From positions 1,412,120-1,476,119 of the forward strand of contig NZ_JAMZDX010000003.1 of the NCBI RefSeq assembly GCF_024172095.1: a stretch of 64,000 nucleotides of DNA, read 5' to 3'. The position numbers were made by a program, and so were the translations under genes. The notes beneath the pieces are model-generated. The model did no database searches. It had not been told where the DNA came from and saw only the letters and a list, made by a program, of their open reading frames with translations. The stretch comes from Kitasatospora cinereorecta. GTDB taxonomy: Bacteria; Actinomycetota; Actinomycetes; Streptomycetales; Streptomycetaceae. Below are positions 1 to 8,062 of this stretch, one piece after another; position 1 is the stretch's first letter, and the number at the start of each line of letters is the position of its first letter.

Positions 1-889
1 CGTCCCGGAGCAGTTCCCAGACCCCGCCGGCGGTCACCGTGGTGTCGTACCCCTGCTCCTCGCTGGTCGCCCCGATCACCAGCTCGCCGTCCGCGCGCGG
101 GACCAGGTAGATGTGCTGACCGCGCACCACCGCCCGGACGTTGCGGGAGAGGAACGGCCGGTACAGCGGCGGGATGTGCAGCCGCAGCACCTGCCCCTTC
201 ACCGGGCGGATCGCCGGCAGCACGCCCGCGGGCAGACCGGGCAGCAGATGGCTGCGGCACCCGGCGGCCAGCACCAGCCGCTCGCCCGTGACCGTCCCCC
301 CGCCGTCCAGCCGGACGCCGCTCGCCCGGCCGTCGGTCACCAGCAGTTCGGCCGCCTCGGCCCGGTGGAACGTCACGCCGGTGCGCTCGCACGCCGCCAC
401 CAGCGCCGCGGCGAGCCGCCGCCCGTCCACCTGGTGATCGTCCGTCACGTGCAGGCCGCCCCGGACGCCGGGGGCCAGCATCGGCTCCAGCTTCCGGCAC
501 TCGCGGCCGCTCAGCCACTGCGAGTCCAGGCCCAGCCGCTGGTGGAAGGCGTGCAGCTCGCGCAGCTCCTCCCGGTCGTCGGCGTCCAGCGCGACCGCCA
601 GCGTGCCGGTCTGCCGGTACCCGGTGTCCAGCCCGGTCAGAGCGGTCAGCTCGGCCGCGAAGTCGGCGTACCGCTCGTTGGACGCCATGCCCAGGCGCAG
701 CAGGGGCTCCTCGCCGTACTGCAGTTCCGTCACCGGTGCCAGCATGCCCGCCGCCACCTGCGCCGCGCCGCCGCCGGGAGCCGGGTCGACCACCGCCACC
801 GCCAACGAGCGCTGCGCGGCCCGCCAGGCGACCGCGAGGCCGATGATGCCGCCGCCGATCACCAGGACGTCCGTGTCGGTCCGTGCCAA
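1..889 (-). CDS. thiO: Glycine oxidase ThiO, 3' end cut by window edge
   Basis: FAD-dependent glycine oxidase that makes the iminoacetate (dehydroglycine) used for the thiazole half of thiamine. Reading leftward from a TTG at 889, the protein opens with the dinucleotide-binding motif VLVIGGGIIG (about residues 8-17). Near residue 240 it has RPVKGQVLRL, followed by further ThiO-type sequence up to the edge. About 296 codons are present; the family is usually near 390 residues, so roughly the last quarter lies outside. The TTG start is chosen because a purine-rich GGGAGCAGAAGAGA lies just upstream. A TPP riboswitch sits directly in front of it, which fits a thiamine gene. thiS and thiG would be expected further left but cannot be seen. 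Confidence 0.9.
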   Translation of the reverse strand, partial: MARTDTDVLVIGGGIIGLAVAWRAAQRSLAVAVVDPAPGGGAAQVAAGMLAPVTELQYGEEPLLRLGMASNERYADFAAELTALTGLDTGYRQTGTLAVALDADDREELRELHAFHQRLGLDSQWLSGRECRKLEPMLAPGVRGGLHVTDDHQVDGRRLAAALVAACERTGVTFHRAEAAELLVTDGRASGVRLDGGGTVTGERLVLAAGCRSHLLPGLPAGVLPAIRPVKGQVLRLHIPPLYRPFLSRNVRAVVRGQHIYLVPRADGELVIGATSEEQGYDTTVTAGGVWELLRD

Positions 890-894
890 GTCTC

Positions 895-995
895 TTCTGC
901 TCCCTTCGCCGGAATGACCCGGATCAGGTTCGGACGGTCGCAGGCCGCTCCAGCCCGCCTCTCAGCCCGGTGCGCCGGGCTCCCGTGATGTGAGG
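895..995 (-). promoter_or_regulatory. TPP riboswitch (THI element) of thiO
   Basis: On the minus strand this leader contains the conserved THI-box parts in order: CGGGAGCCCG, CTGAGAGG, then GAACCTGATCCGGGTCATTC with the trailing GGCGAAGGGAG. These are the hallmarks of the thiamine pyrophosphate riboswitch. It ends about 10 nt before the thiO start, with the ribosome binding site at its 3' edge, so control of translation by TPP is likely. It overlaps the outermost possible start (990) of the divergent oxidoreductase, which argues for that gene starting further downstream. Confidence 0.93.
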
Positions 996-1076
996 TGTGC
1001 ACCCACCATAACGCCGGGTGCCGCCTCGGCCGAAGGCGCGTACGAGGGGTGGACAGCCCTCGATAGGGTGGGCCGC

Positions 1077-2276
1077 GTGGCTGAGCTGAACGGTACGGAC
1101 AGGGTGGTCGTGGTCGGCGGCGGCATGGCGGGCGCGCAGGCCGCGCTCGGCCTGCGTCAGGGCGGCTGGCGGGGCGCCGTCACCCTGGTCGGCGACGAGC
1201 CGCACAGCCCGTACGACCGGCCGCCGCTCTCCAAGGACGTGCTCCTCGGCAAGTCCGACTCCACCGCCTTCGACATCGACTGGGACCACCTCGGCGTCGA
1301 ACTCCTCCCCGGCCGCCGGGCCGTCGGCCTCCGCCCCGGTCTGCTGCAGCTCGACGGCTCCACCGAGCTGCCGTACGACGCCCTGGTGATCGCCACCGGC
1401 GCCGCGCCGCTCGCCCTGCCCGGCACCGAGGGCGCCCACCTGCTGCGCACCCTCGACGACGCCCTCGCCCTGCGCGCCCTGCTCACCCCCGGCAAGCGCC
1501 TCGTCCTGGTCGGCGCCGGCTGGATCGGCGCCGAGACCGCCACCGTCGCCCGGCAGCTCGGCTGCGAGGTCACCGTGGTCGAGGCCGGCCCCGCCCCGCT
1601 GCCCGGCGCCCTGCCCGCCGAACTCGGCGCGCTGATGGCCGCCTGGTACGCCGACGCCGGGATCGTCCTGCGCTGCGGCGCCGCCGTCGCGGGCCTCGAA
1701 CCCGGCGCCGTCCTGCTCGCCGACGGCACCCGCCTCGACGCCGACGAGGTCGTCGTCGGCATCGGCGCCCGCCCCGCCACCGGCTGGCTCGCCGGCAGCG
1801 GCATCGACCTCGACCCCGGCGGCGCCGTCCTGGTCGACGAGCGGCTGCGGACCTCGCTCCCCGGCGTCTGGGCCGCCGGCGACTGCACCTCCTACCCCTC
1901 CGCCCGCTCCGGCACCCGGCTGACCGTCCAGCACTGGGACCACGCCCTGCAGTCCGGCAGCGCCGTCGCCGCCTCCATGCTCGGCTCCGACGCCCCGTAC
2001 GACCCGGTGCCGTACTTCTGGTCCGAGCAGTTCGGACGCATGGTCCAGTACGCCGGGCGGCACACCGACGCCGACCGGCTGCTGTGGCGCGGCACCCCCG
2101 CGGACGCCGACTGGACCGTGCTGTGGCTGCGCTCCGACGTGCTGGTCGCCGCGCTGTCCGTGGACCGCCCGCGCGACCTCAACCAGGCCCGGCGGCTGAT
2201 CGACCGCGCCACCCGGCTGGACCCGGCGCGGGCCGCCGACCCCGCCGTCCCGCTGAAGGCCGCCGCCGCGGACTGA
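1077..2276 (+). CDS. NAD(P)/FAD-dependent oxidoreductase, ferredoxin-reductase-like
   Basis: Flavoprotein of the pyridine nucleotide-disulphide oxidoreductase fold, 399 residues, cytoplasmic. It shows an N-terminal FAD motif VVVGGGMAGAQAAL (residues 9-22), SPYDRPPLSKDVL near residue 42 as in rubredoxin and ferredoxin reductases, a second NAD(P) motif LVLVGAGWIGAE (about 142) and the FAD-contacting WAAGDC near 264. A C-terminal reductase domain follows. The frame is open up to an ATG at 990, but that codon lies in the leader of the divergent thiO. GTG 1077 is preferred; a -10-like TAGGGT ends 7 nt before it, suggesting a leaderless message. The electron acceptor is unknown; it may serve a cytochrome P450 or dioxygenase elsewhere. 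Confidence 0.85.
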   Translation: MAELNGTDRVVVVGGGMAGAQAALGLRQGGWRGAVTLVGDEPHSPYDRPPLSKDVLLGKSDSTAFDIDWDHLGVELLPGRRAVGLRPGLLQLDGSTELPYDALVIATGAAPLALPGTEGAHLLRTLDDALALRALLTPGKRLVLVGAGWIGAETATVARQLGCEVTVVEAGPAPLPGALPAELGALMAAWYADAGIVLRCGAAVAGLEPGAVLLADGTRLDADEVVVGIGARPATGWLAGSGIDLDPGGAVLVDERLRTSLPGVWAAGDCTSYPSARSGTRLTVQHWDHALQSGSAVAASMLGSDAPYDPVPYFWSEQFGRMVQYAGRHTDADRLLWRGTPADADWTVLWLRSDVLVAALSVDRPRDLNQARRLIDRATRLDPARAADPAVPLKAAAAD

Positions 2277-2365
2277 CCGGCGGAGGGGGCGAGGCCGGGG
2301 CGCGCGGACCCGCTCGGGAGGGGGCAATCTCGCGTCGGAGGGGCACGGGATGGCAGGCTGGTGCC

Positions 2366-2731
2366 GTGAGTGAGATCGATCCCAAGATTGACGCCCTGAT
2401 TCCCGCCTGGATGTACCTCCCCGACATCTCCGAGCAGTGGGGAGTACTGGTCACCGAGGTCCGCACCATGGTGAAGACCGGCACCCTGCTGGCCGTCCGC
2501 CGCGGCGAGAACAAGTCGCTGCAGGTACCCGCCGACTTCATCGACACCGACGGCCCGGTCAAGCACCTGGTCGGCACCCTGACCGTGCTCCGCGACTGCG
2601 GCTTCTCCGACCAGGAGATCCTCGAGTGGATGTTCACCGAGGACCCGTCCCTGCCCGGCACCCCCATCCAGGCCCTCCGCGAGAACCGCGCCACCGAGGT
2701 CAAGCGCCGCGCCCAGGCCATGGCCCTGTGA
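2366..2731 (+). CDS. Rv2175c-family winged-helix DNA-binding protein
   Basis: Small DNA-binding protein of 121 residues, similar to mycobacterial Rv2175c (a PknL substrate). The N-terminal half has a helix-turn-helix-like segment around PDISEQWGVLVTEVRTMVK, then a wing-like GTLLAVRRGENKSLQVP. The C-terminal half (about 65-121) is acidic and helical. GTG 2366 is chosen by homology of the resulting N-terminus; a CAGGCT -10-like hexamer lies about 7 nt upstream. Its TGA overlaps the thiE start by 3 nt in a GTGA junction, so the two are translationally coupled. Targets are unknown. Confidence 0.85.
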   Translation: MSEIDPKIDALIPAWMYLPDISEQWGVLVTEVRTMVKTGTLLAVRRGENKSLQVPADFIDTDGPVKHLVGTLTVLRDCGFSDQEILEWMFTEDPSLPGTPIQALRENRATEVKRRAQAMAL

Positions 2732-3387
2732 CCGCCCCCACCGACGGCCCCGACGCCCGCGCCGCACTCGCGGACGCCCGGCTCTACCTGTGCACCGACG
2801 CCCGCCGCGAGCAGGGCGACCTCCCCGAGTTCCTGGACGCCGTCCTCGCCGGCGGCGTGGACATCGTCCAGCTCCGCGACAAGAACCTCGAAGCCAAGCA
2901 GGAACTCGAATACCTGGAGATCTTCGCCGACGCCGCCCGCCGGCACGGCAAGCTCTTCGCCGTCAACGACCGCGCCGACGTCGCCCACGCCGCCCGGCCC
3001 CACGTGCTGCACCTCGGGCAGGACGACCTGCCGGTGCCCGCCGCGAGGGCGATCCTCGGGGACGACGTGATCATCGGCCGCTCCTGCCACGCCGAATCCG
3101 AAGTGGACGCCGCCATCGCCGAACCCGGCGTCGACTACTTCTGCACCGGCCCCGTCTGGCCCACCCCCACCAAGCCCGGCCGCCCCGCCCCCGGCCTCGG
3201 CCTCGTCACCCACGCCGCCAAGGCCGCCACCGACCGCCCCTGGTTCGCCATCGGCGGCATCGACCTCGACAACCTCGACGACGTCCTCGCCGCCGGGGCC
3301 ACCCGCGTCGTCGTCGTCCGCGCCATCACCGCCGCCCCCGACCCGGGCGCCGCCGCAACCGCCTTCGCCGAGCGCCTCCGCAACTAG
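2728..3387 (+). CDS. thiE: Thiamine-phosphate synthase
   Basis: Joins HMP pyrophosphate and the thiazole phosphate carboxylate to give thiamine phosphate. The 219 residues form a TIM barrel with family motifs in order: VDIVQLRDKN, FAVNDRADVA, HLGQDDLP, IIGRSCHAES, DYFCTGPVWPTPTKPGRPAP (phosphate binding) and FAIGGID. Length is normal for the family. The GTG start overlaps the stop of the preceding DNA-binding gene. Unlike thiO, it has no TPP riboswitch of its own in view, so it would not share that direct TPP control unless transcribed from elsewhere. Confidence 0.95.
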   Translation: MTAPTDGPDARAALADARLYLCTDARREQGDLPEFLDAVLAGGVDIVQLRDKNLEAKQELEYLEIFADAARRHGKLFAVNDRADVAHAARPHVLHLGQDDLPVPAARAILGDDVIIGRSCHAESEVDAAIAEPGVDYFCTGPVWPTPTKPGRPAPGLGLVTHAAKAATDRPWFAIGGIDLDNLDDVLAAGATRVVVVRAITAAPDPGAAATAFAERLRN

Positions 3388-3411
3388 CTCCGCTTCAGGG
3401 GCTGGTGCATT

Positions 3412-3590
3412 GAGGGGCTCGGGGAACTGCGAGGCCGGCCCCGGGGGCGGGTTCGCCTCAATGGTGGGGCCGACCGGGGGTGGGGCTTCTGCCTGCGGAG
3501 GGCTCTACCTGAGCTGTCTCCCGTTTCGCGCAGTTCCCCGCGCCCCTGGCCTTGAGGGGCTTCCGGTTCGCGCAGTTCCCCGCGCCCCTG
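3412..3590. repeat. Inverted GGGGCGCGGGGAACTGCG-type intergenic repeats
   Basis: The gap between the convergent thiE and polyprenyl synthase genes has one copy of GAGGGGCTCGGGGAACTGCG (3412-3431) and two inverted copies of CGCAGTTCCCCGCGCCCCTG (about 3529-3548 and 3571-3590). A related set lies between divIVA and ileS (35732-35878). Opposed copies can form long stems, so they may stop transcription from both sides. I recall similar units as common between Streptomyces genes. No gene is seen here. Confidence 0.8.
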
Positions 3591-3601
3591 CTTTGAGGGG
3601 C

Positions 3602-4708
3602 TCAGTACTTGCGGACGGTGGCCGCGTCGGCGAGGGCGCGGAGGACGTCGCGGGTGGGCCCGGAGGCGAGGGGGGCGGCGTCGAGGGCGGCGAGGGACTG
3701 TCCCATGAGGTGGTCGATCCGCTGCTCGACGAGGTCGGCCGCGCCGCTGCGTTCGACCAGCGTGCGCAGGACGGCGACCTCGTCGGCGCCGAGGTCGGGC
3801 GCGCCGAGCCGCTCGTCGAGGTGGCGGGCGTCCGCGGCGGGCAGGCGCCGCATCGCGTGGGCGATCAGCAGCGTCCGCTTCCCCTCCCTCAGGTCGTCGC
3901 CGGCGGGCTTCCCGGTGACGGCGGGGTCGCCGAAGACGCCGAGCAGGTCGTCGCGGAGCTGGAACGCCTCGCCGAGCGGCAGGCCGAAGGCCGCGTACGC
4001 CTCGACGAGGTCGGGCCCGCCGCCGGCGAGCAGCGCGCCGACCTGGAGCGGCCGTTCGATGGTGTACTTCGCGGACTTGTAGTGCAGGACGGTCTGCGCC
4101 CGTTCCAGCGCGCCGTCGTCGGTGGAGTCGCCGGCCACCGGTTCGAGGACGTCGAGGTACTGACCGAGCATCACTTCGGTCCGCATCAGGTCGAACGCGG
4201 GCTTCGCGGCGCGCACGGCGGCGTCGTCGAGGCCGCTGGCCTGGAAGAGTTCGTCGCACCAGATGAGCAGCAGGTCGCCGAGCAGGACGGCGGCGGAGGC
4301 CCCGTACTGTTCGCGGTCGCCGCGCCAGCCGTTGCTCCGGTGGAGTGTTTCGAAGCGGCGGTGGACGGAGGGCAGGCCGCGGCGGGTGTCGCTGCGGTCC
4401 ATCAGGTCGTCGTGGACGAGCGCGCTGGCCTGGAGGAGTTCGAGGGCGGCGGCGGCCCGTTCGATGCCGGGGCTGTCGGCGGCGCCGCCGGCGCCGCGCC
4501 AGCCCCAGTAGCAGAAGGCGGGCCGCAGGCGCTTGCCGCCGTCGAGCAGGAAGTCGCGCAGGGCGTCGGCGACCGGCCCGAGCTGGGGCGAGATGCCGGA
4601 GAGCAGTGCCTGCCGGCCGTCCATGAACGCGGCGAGCGCGGCGTTGATCCGCTCGCGGACGGCCTCCGCGTCGACGGGGTTGGCGGTGAGGCTACGGGGC
4701 GAGGGCAC
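3602..4708 (-). CDS. Trans-polyprenyl diphosphate synthase (GGPP synthase type)
   Basis: Chain-elongating prenyltransferase of 368 residues that condenses isopentenyl diphosphate onto allylic diphosphates. It has the GGKRLRP motif, the first aspartate-rich motif ALVHDDLMD, a KSAKYT segment, and the second aspartate-rich motif LRDDLLGVFGD, followed by GDDLREGKRT. The fifth residue before the first motif is serine, a small residue compatible with C20 or longer products. GTG 4708 has CGGAG about 7 nt upstream. No phytoene or squalene synthase is adjacent, so product use (carotenoid, hopanoid, menaquinone side chain) cannot be told from context. A CTGAC-A-GTCAG palindrome (4730-4740) lies upstream of the start. 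Confidence 0.9.
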   Translation of the reverse strand: MPSPRSLTANPVDAEAVRERINAALAAFMDGRQALLSGISPQLGPVADALRDFLLDGGKRLRPAFCYWGWRGAGGAADSPGIERAAAALELLQASALVHDDLMDRSDTRRGLPSVHRRFETLHRSNGWRGDREQYGASAAVLLGDLLLIWCDELFQASGLDDAAVRAAKPAFDLMRTEVMLGQYLDVLEPVAGDSTDDGALERAQTVLHYKSAKYTIERPLQVGALLAGGGPDLVEAYAAFGLPLGEAFQLRDDLLGVFGDPAVTGKPAGDDLREGKRTLLIAHAMRRLPAADARHLDERLGAPDLGADEVAVLRTLVERSGAADLVEQRIDHLMGQSLAALDAAPLASGPTRDVLRALADAATVRKY

Positions 4709-4865
4709 GGCGGACTCCGGATCGATCGGCTGACAGTCAGACTAACGAAGGACCACCCGTGGGCCGGAATCGCACTGGCGGGGACACCACCCGACCGGCC
4801 CATCACCGTCTCGTTCGGTGTCTCACTTGGTGGAACGGGTTTGTTTGCGGCCCTTCACCGACGGC

Positions 4866-4871
4866 TAACCT
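4866..4871 (+). promoter_or_regulatory. -10 element TAACCT for leaderless metF
   Basis: TAACCT ends 6 nt before the metF ATG, placing the expected transcription start at or next to the start codon. No ribosome binding site is visible between them. A clear -35 hexamer at 17-18 nt was not found. Confidence 0.5.
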
Positions 4872-4877
4872 GCCACC

Positions 4878-5792
4878 ATGGCACTCGGCATTCCCTCCAC
4901 CAGAAGCGACCGCGCACAGACCGTGCGTGATCTGCTGGCGGCAGGCGACCGTTCGTTCTCCTTCGAGTTCATGCCTCCGCGCAGCGAGGAGGCCGAGCGC
5001 AAGCTCTGGGACGCGATCCGCCGGGTCGAGGCCCTGGACCCGAACTTCGTCTGCATGACGTACGGCGCCGGCGGCTCCTCGCGCGGCCGCACCGTCAACC
5101 TGGTCGGCCGGATCGCCACCGAGACCACGCTGACGCCGGTCGCCCACCTGACGGCCGTCGACCACTCGATCGCCGAGCTGCGCAACATCATCGGGCAGTA
5201 CGCGGACGAGGGCGTGCGCAACGTCCTCGCGGTGCGGGGCGACCCGCCCGGCGACCCGATGGGGGAGTGGGTGCGCCACCCGCAGGGCGTCACCTACGCG
5301 TACGAGCTGGTCGAGCTGATCAAGAGCATCGGCGACTTCTGCGTGGGTGTCGCGGCGTTCCCGCAGATGCACCCGCGCTCGGAGAACTGGGACGACGACA
5401 TCCGGCACTTCGTCCGGAAGTGCCGGGCGGGCGCCGACTACGCCATCACCCAGATGTTCTTCGAGGTCGAGGACTACCTGCGGCTGCGCGACCGGGTCGA
5501 GGCGGCGGGCTGTGCCACGCCGATCATCCCGGAGATCATGCCGGTCACCAACATCCGGCAGCTGGTCCGCTTCCCGCAGCTGTCCGGCTCCGAGTTCCCC
5601 GCGGACCTGCAGCGGCGCTTCGAGGCGGTCGCGGACGATCCGGCGGCGGTCCGGGCGATCGGCATCGAGCACGCCACCGCGATGGCCGAGCGGCTGCTCG
5701 CCGAGGGCGCGCCGGGCCTGCACTTCATCACGCTGAACCACTCCACGTCGACGCTGGAGATCTACCAGAACCTGGGCCTGCACAAGCGCTGA
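4878..5792 (+). CDS. metF: 5,10-methylenetetrahydrofolate reductase
   Basis: FAD enzyme that reduces 5,10-methylene-THF to 5-methyl-THF for methionine synthesis. The 304 residues form a TIM barrel with the family N-terminus FSFEFMPPRSEEAE (catalytic Glu region), the folate/FAD segment FVCMTYGAGGSSRGRT, AHLTAVDHS, NVLAVRGDPPGD, ITQMFFEVEDY and a C-terminal GLHFITLNHST. Length matches bacterial MetF, which lacks the regulatory domain of eukaryotic MTHFR. It stands alone, divergent from the polyprenyl synthase and apparently leaderless. Confidence 0.96.
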   Translation: MALGIPSTRSDRAQTVRDLLAAGDRSFSFEFMPPRSEEAERKLWDAIRRVEALDPNFVCMTYGAGGSSRGRTVNLVGRIATETTLTPVAHLTAVDHSIAELRNIIGQYADEGVRNVLAVRGDPPGDPMGEWVRHPQGVTYAYELVELIKSIGDFCVGVAAFPQMHPRSENWDDDIRHFVRKCRAGADYAITQMFFEVEDYLRLRDRVEAAGCATPIIPEIMPVTNIRQLVRFPQLSGSEFPADLQRRFEAVADDPAAVRAIGIEHATAMAERLLAEGAPGLHFITLNHSTSTLEIYQNLGLHKR

Positions 5793-5898
5793 CCCCACCC
5801 GGTTCCGCGCTGCGTGCCGCTGCGCGGAATGCGGTGCTGTTCGCCTGGAGGCGGTACAGTCGCCCGCAACCGTGCGGCGTGCTTCTGGAGGTAGCGGG

Positions 5899-6651
5899 AT
5901 GGGCATCGGATACCTGCTCCTCTATGCCGCATTGGCGCTCGTCGCGCTCTGGCTGGTCGCCGAGCTGCTGCTGCAGAGCCGCGCCCCGCTGCACTGGCGG
6001 GCGGTCGCGCTCGGCGGATTCCTCTGCGTGGTCGCCGGGATGCAGCTGCAGTCGGTGATCGTGATCGGCCTCGGCGCGGCCGCGTTCGCCGTCGGCCAGG
6101 TCTTCGTCACCCTGTCGGTCAAGCGCGGGCAGCCCGTCGGCTGGTCGCTGCGCCGCCCCGACGGCAGCCTGCCGGGACCGCTCGCCCGCGTTCCGCTGCT
6201 GGCCGCCGCCACCGGCGGAGTGGCGGCCGCGACCGCGGTCGCGGCCGTTCCGCAGGTCGGCGAGGTCGGCCCGATCGAGGACGAGCAGCCGGCCGCCCCC
6301 TTCGCGTACGAGCAGCTCCAGGAGATCGGCGACGACGGCGTCTACGCCGAGGAGCCGTCCGCCCAGACCTACTACCAGCAGCCCGAGCAGCAGCAACAAC
6401 AGGGCTACTACCAGCAGGGCTACGAGCAGCAGCAGTGGCAGCAGCAGCCCGTGTACGGCTACGACGCCTACGGCCAGCCGGTGTACCAGGACCCGTACGC
6501 GCAGCAGCAGTACCAGCAGCAGTACCAGGCCGCCGGCTGGACCGACCCGCAGGCCGCCCAGCAGCAGCAGTCGTGGGAGTACCAGCAGCAGTACCAGCAG
6601 GCGTACGGCTACCAGCAGCCGCAGACGTGGGACTACCAGCAGCAGTCCTGA
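5899..6651 (+). CDS. Membrane protein with Gln/Tyr-rich low-complexity tail
   Basis: 250-residue protein of unknown function. Hydrophobic segments lie at about residues 3-24, 34-55 and 57-75, with a weaker alanine/valine-rich one near 98-115. From about residue 150 to the end it is dominated by glutamine and tyrosine in short repeats such as QQYQQQYQ, YGYQQP and WDYQQQS. The composition is prion-like and should be disordered and cytoplasmic or exposed depending on topology. ATG 5899 has GGAGG about 7 nt upstream. The gene converges on the phytoene-desaturase-like gene with only 20 nt between the stops. Confidence 0.8.
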   Translation: MGIGYLLLYAALALVALWLVAELLLQSRAPLHWRAVALGGFLCVVAGMQLQSVIVIGLGAAAFAVGQVFVTLSVKRGQPVGWSLRRPDGSLPGPLARVPLLAAATGGVAAATAVAAVPQVGEVGPIEDEQPAAPFAYEQLQEIGDDGVYAEEPSAQTYYQQPEQQQQQGYYQQGYEQQQWQQQPVYGYDAYGQPVYQDPYAQQQYQQQYQAAGWTDPQAAQQQQSWEYQQQYQQAYGYQQPQTWDYQQQS

Positions 6652-6671
6652 GCCCCGCGGGGTGCAGGCCG

Positions 6672-8051
6672 TCAGGCCGGGCCGATCAGGCCGGCGGTGA
6701 TGCACGCGGACATGCCGACGCGGGCGAGTCCGCCGCCGGGGTGGGCGTGGCCGCCGATCAGGTAGAGGCCCGGAGTGGGGGACTCGTTGGCCGGAGCGAG
6801 CGGTCCGCCGGCCAGTGACGGCGCGGGGACGTACGGCGTATGCCGGGTCTCGTGCCAGAGCAGCCGCTCCCGCAGGTCGACACCGTTCGCGGCGAGGTGC
6901 TCCAGCAGGTGCTCGGCGAAGCCGGCCGGGTCGACCGCGCCCGGGACGGTGACGGTCAGGGTCGCCGACTCGTGGTCCGCGTCCGGCACCAGCGCCGCAT
7001 CGTCCGGCCGGAGCAGCTGGACGGTGGGCCGCTCGGGCAGGGCCCCGCGCCGCAGGGCGTCGAGCTCCCGCTCCCCGTCGGCCGCGTGCACCACGGTGCG
7101 GTGGACGGTCCCCTCCGGCCGAGCGCCGCGCAGCGCCAGCAGCACGGTGATACGGCCACCCGCCGGGGTGCCGGTCGGGCCTGCCTCGGGGGCCGCCCCG
7201 GGGTCCGCCGAGCTGAGCACGAGGTCCGCCGCGATCCGCTCCCCGCCCACCTCCACACCGCACACCCGGCCGTCCTCCACCACCGGCACCGCCGCGGCGC
7301 CGAAGCGGAACTCCACCCCGCGCAGCTCGCACCGCCGGTACACCGCGTCGGCGAGCGCCCGCAGGCCGCCCCGGACGTACCAGACGCCGAACGACTGCTC
7401 CATGTAGGGCAGGACGGTCGCGGCGGCGGGCGCGGCGGCCGGATCGAGGCTGTGCCGCAGCGCGTACTCGGTGAGCAGCGCGGTCAGCCCGGGGTGGCCG
7501 CCGAGTTCCCGGCGGGCGACGTCGGCCAGGGTGTGGCGGCCGGACGGCAGCCAGCGGGCCAGGCCGCGGCGGGCCGGGACGGGGTACGGGTCGGCCACCG
7601 GCTCGGCCGGACGCGGCTCCTCCAGCAGGGGCCTGCGGGTGGCCTCCCACACGGTGCGGCCCCGGTTGACGACCGCGCCCCAGCGCTCGCCGGCGCCGGC
7701 CCCGAACGCGGCGTCCAGGGCCCGGCCGACGCCGCCCCGGGAGGCGTTGGCCAGCACCACGTCGCTGCCGTCGGGGAACAGGTGGCGGCTCTCCGGATCG
7801 ACCGGGGCGAGCTCGACCAGCTGCTCCAACGGCTCACGGCCGGTCTTCAGGGCGAGGTCGCGGTAGACCGCGGGCAGGGCCAGCAGGCCGGGGCCGGTGT
7901 CGAAGGCGAAGCCCTCGCGCTCGTACCGGCCGACCATGCCGCCGTAGGTGCCGGACGCCTCGCAGACCGTCACCCGGTGCCCGAGGGTGGCCAGCCGCGA
8001 GGCCGCGGCGAGCCCGCCCATTCCCGCGCCGATGATGACGATCCGTGCCAT
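6672..8051 (-). CDS. Phytoene desaturase-family FAD oxidoreductase (CrtI-like)
   Basis: Flavin amine oxidase/phytoene desaturase-type protein, about 459 residues. The N-terminus ARIVIIGAGMGGLAAASRLA is the FAD-binding dinucleotide motif; FDTGPGLLALP and the C-terminal GLYLIGGHAHPGGGL with a final hydrophobic helix match the CrtI/retinol saturase group. ATG 8051 is preferred over GTG 8057 because AGGA lies about 9 nt upstream. It follows the DUF4126 gene by 11 nt, so the two are probably one operon. With no phytoene synthase nearby, the substrate may be another isoprenoid or lipid. Confidence 0.85.
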   Translation of the reverse strand: MARIVIIGAGMGGLAAASRLATLGHRVTVCEASGTYGGMVGRYEREGFAFDTGPGLLALPAVYRDLALKTGREPLEQLVELAPVDPESRHLFPDGSDVVLANASRGGVGRALDAAFGAGAGERWGAVVNRGRTVWEATRRPLLEEPRPAEPVADPYPVPARRGLARWLPSGRHTLADVARRELGGHPGLTALLTEYALRHSLDPAAAPAAATVLPYMEQSFGVWYVRGGLRALADAVYRRCELRGVEFRFGAAAVPVVEDGRVCGVEVGGERIAADLVLSSADPGAAPEAGPTGTPAGGRITVLLALRGARPEGTVHRTVVHAADGERELDALRRGALPERPTVQLLRPDDAALVPDADHESATLTVTVPGAVDPAGFAEHLLEHLAANGVDLRERLLWHETRHTPYVPAPSLAGGPLAPANESPTPGLYLIGGHAHPGGGLARVGMSACITAGLIGPA

Positions 8052-8062
8052 GGGCACCGATC

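Noticed and set aside
924..2767. Long minus-strand frames opposite the oxidoreductase gene
   Set aside because: They are glycine/alanine/arginine-rich shadow frames caused by high GC at third positions and match no protein pattern, whereas the plus strand has clear motifs.
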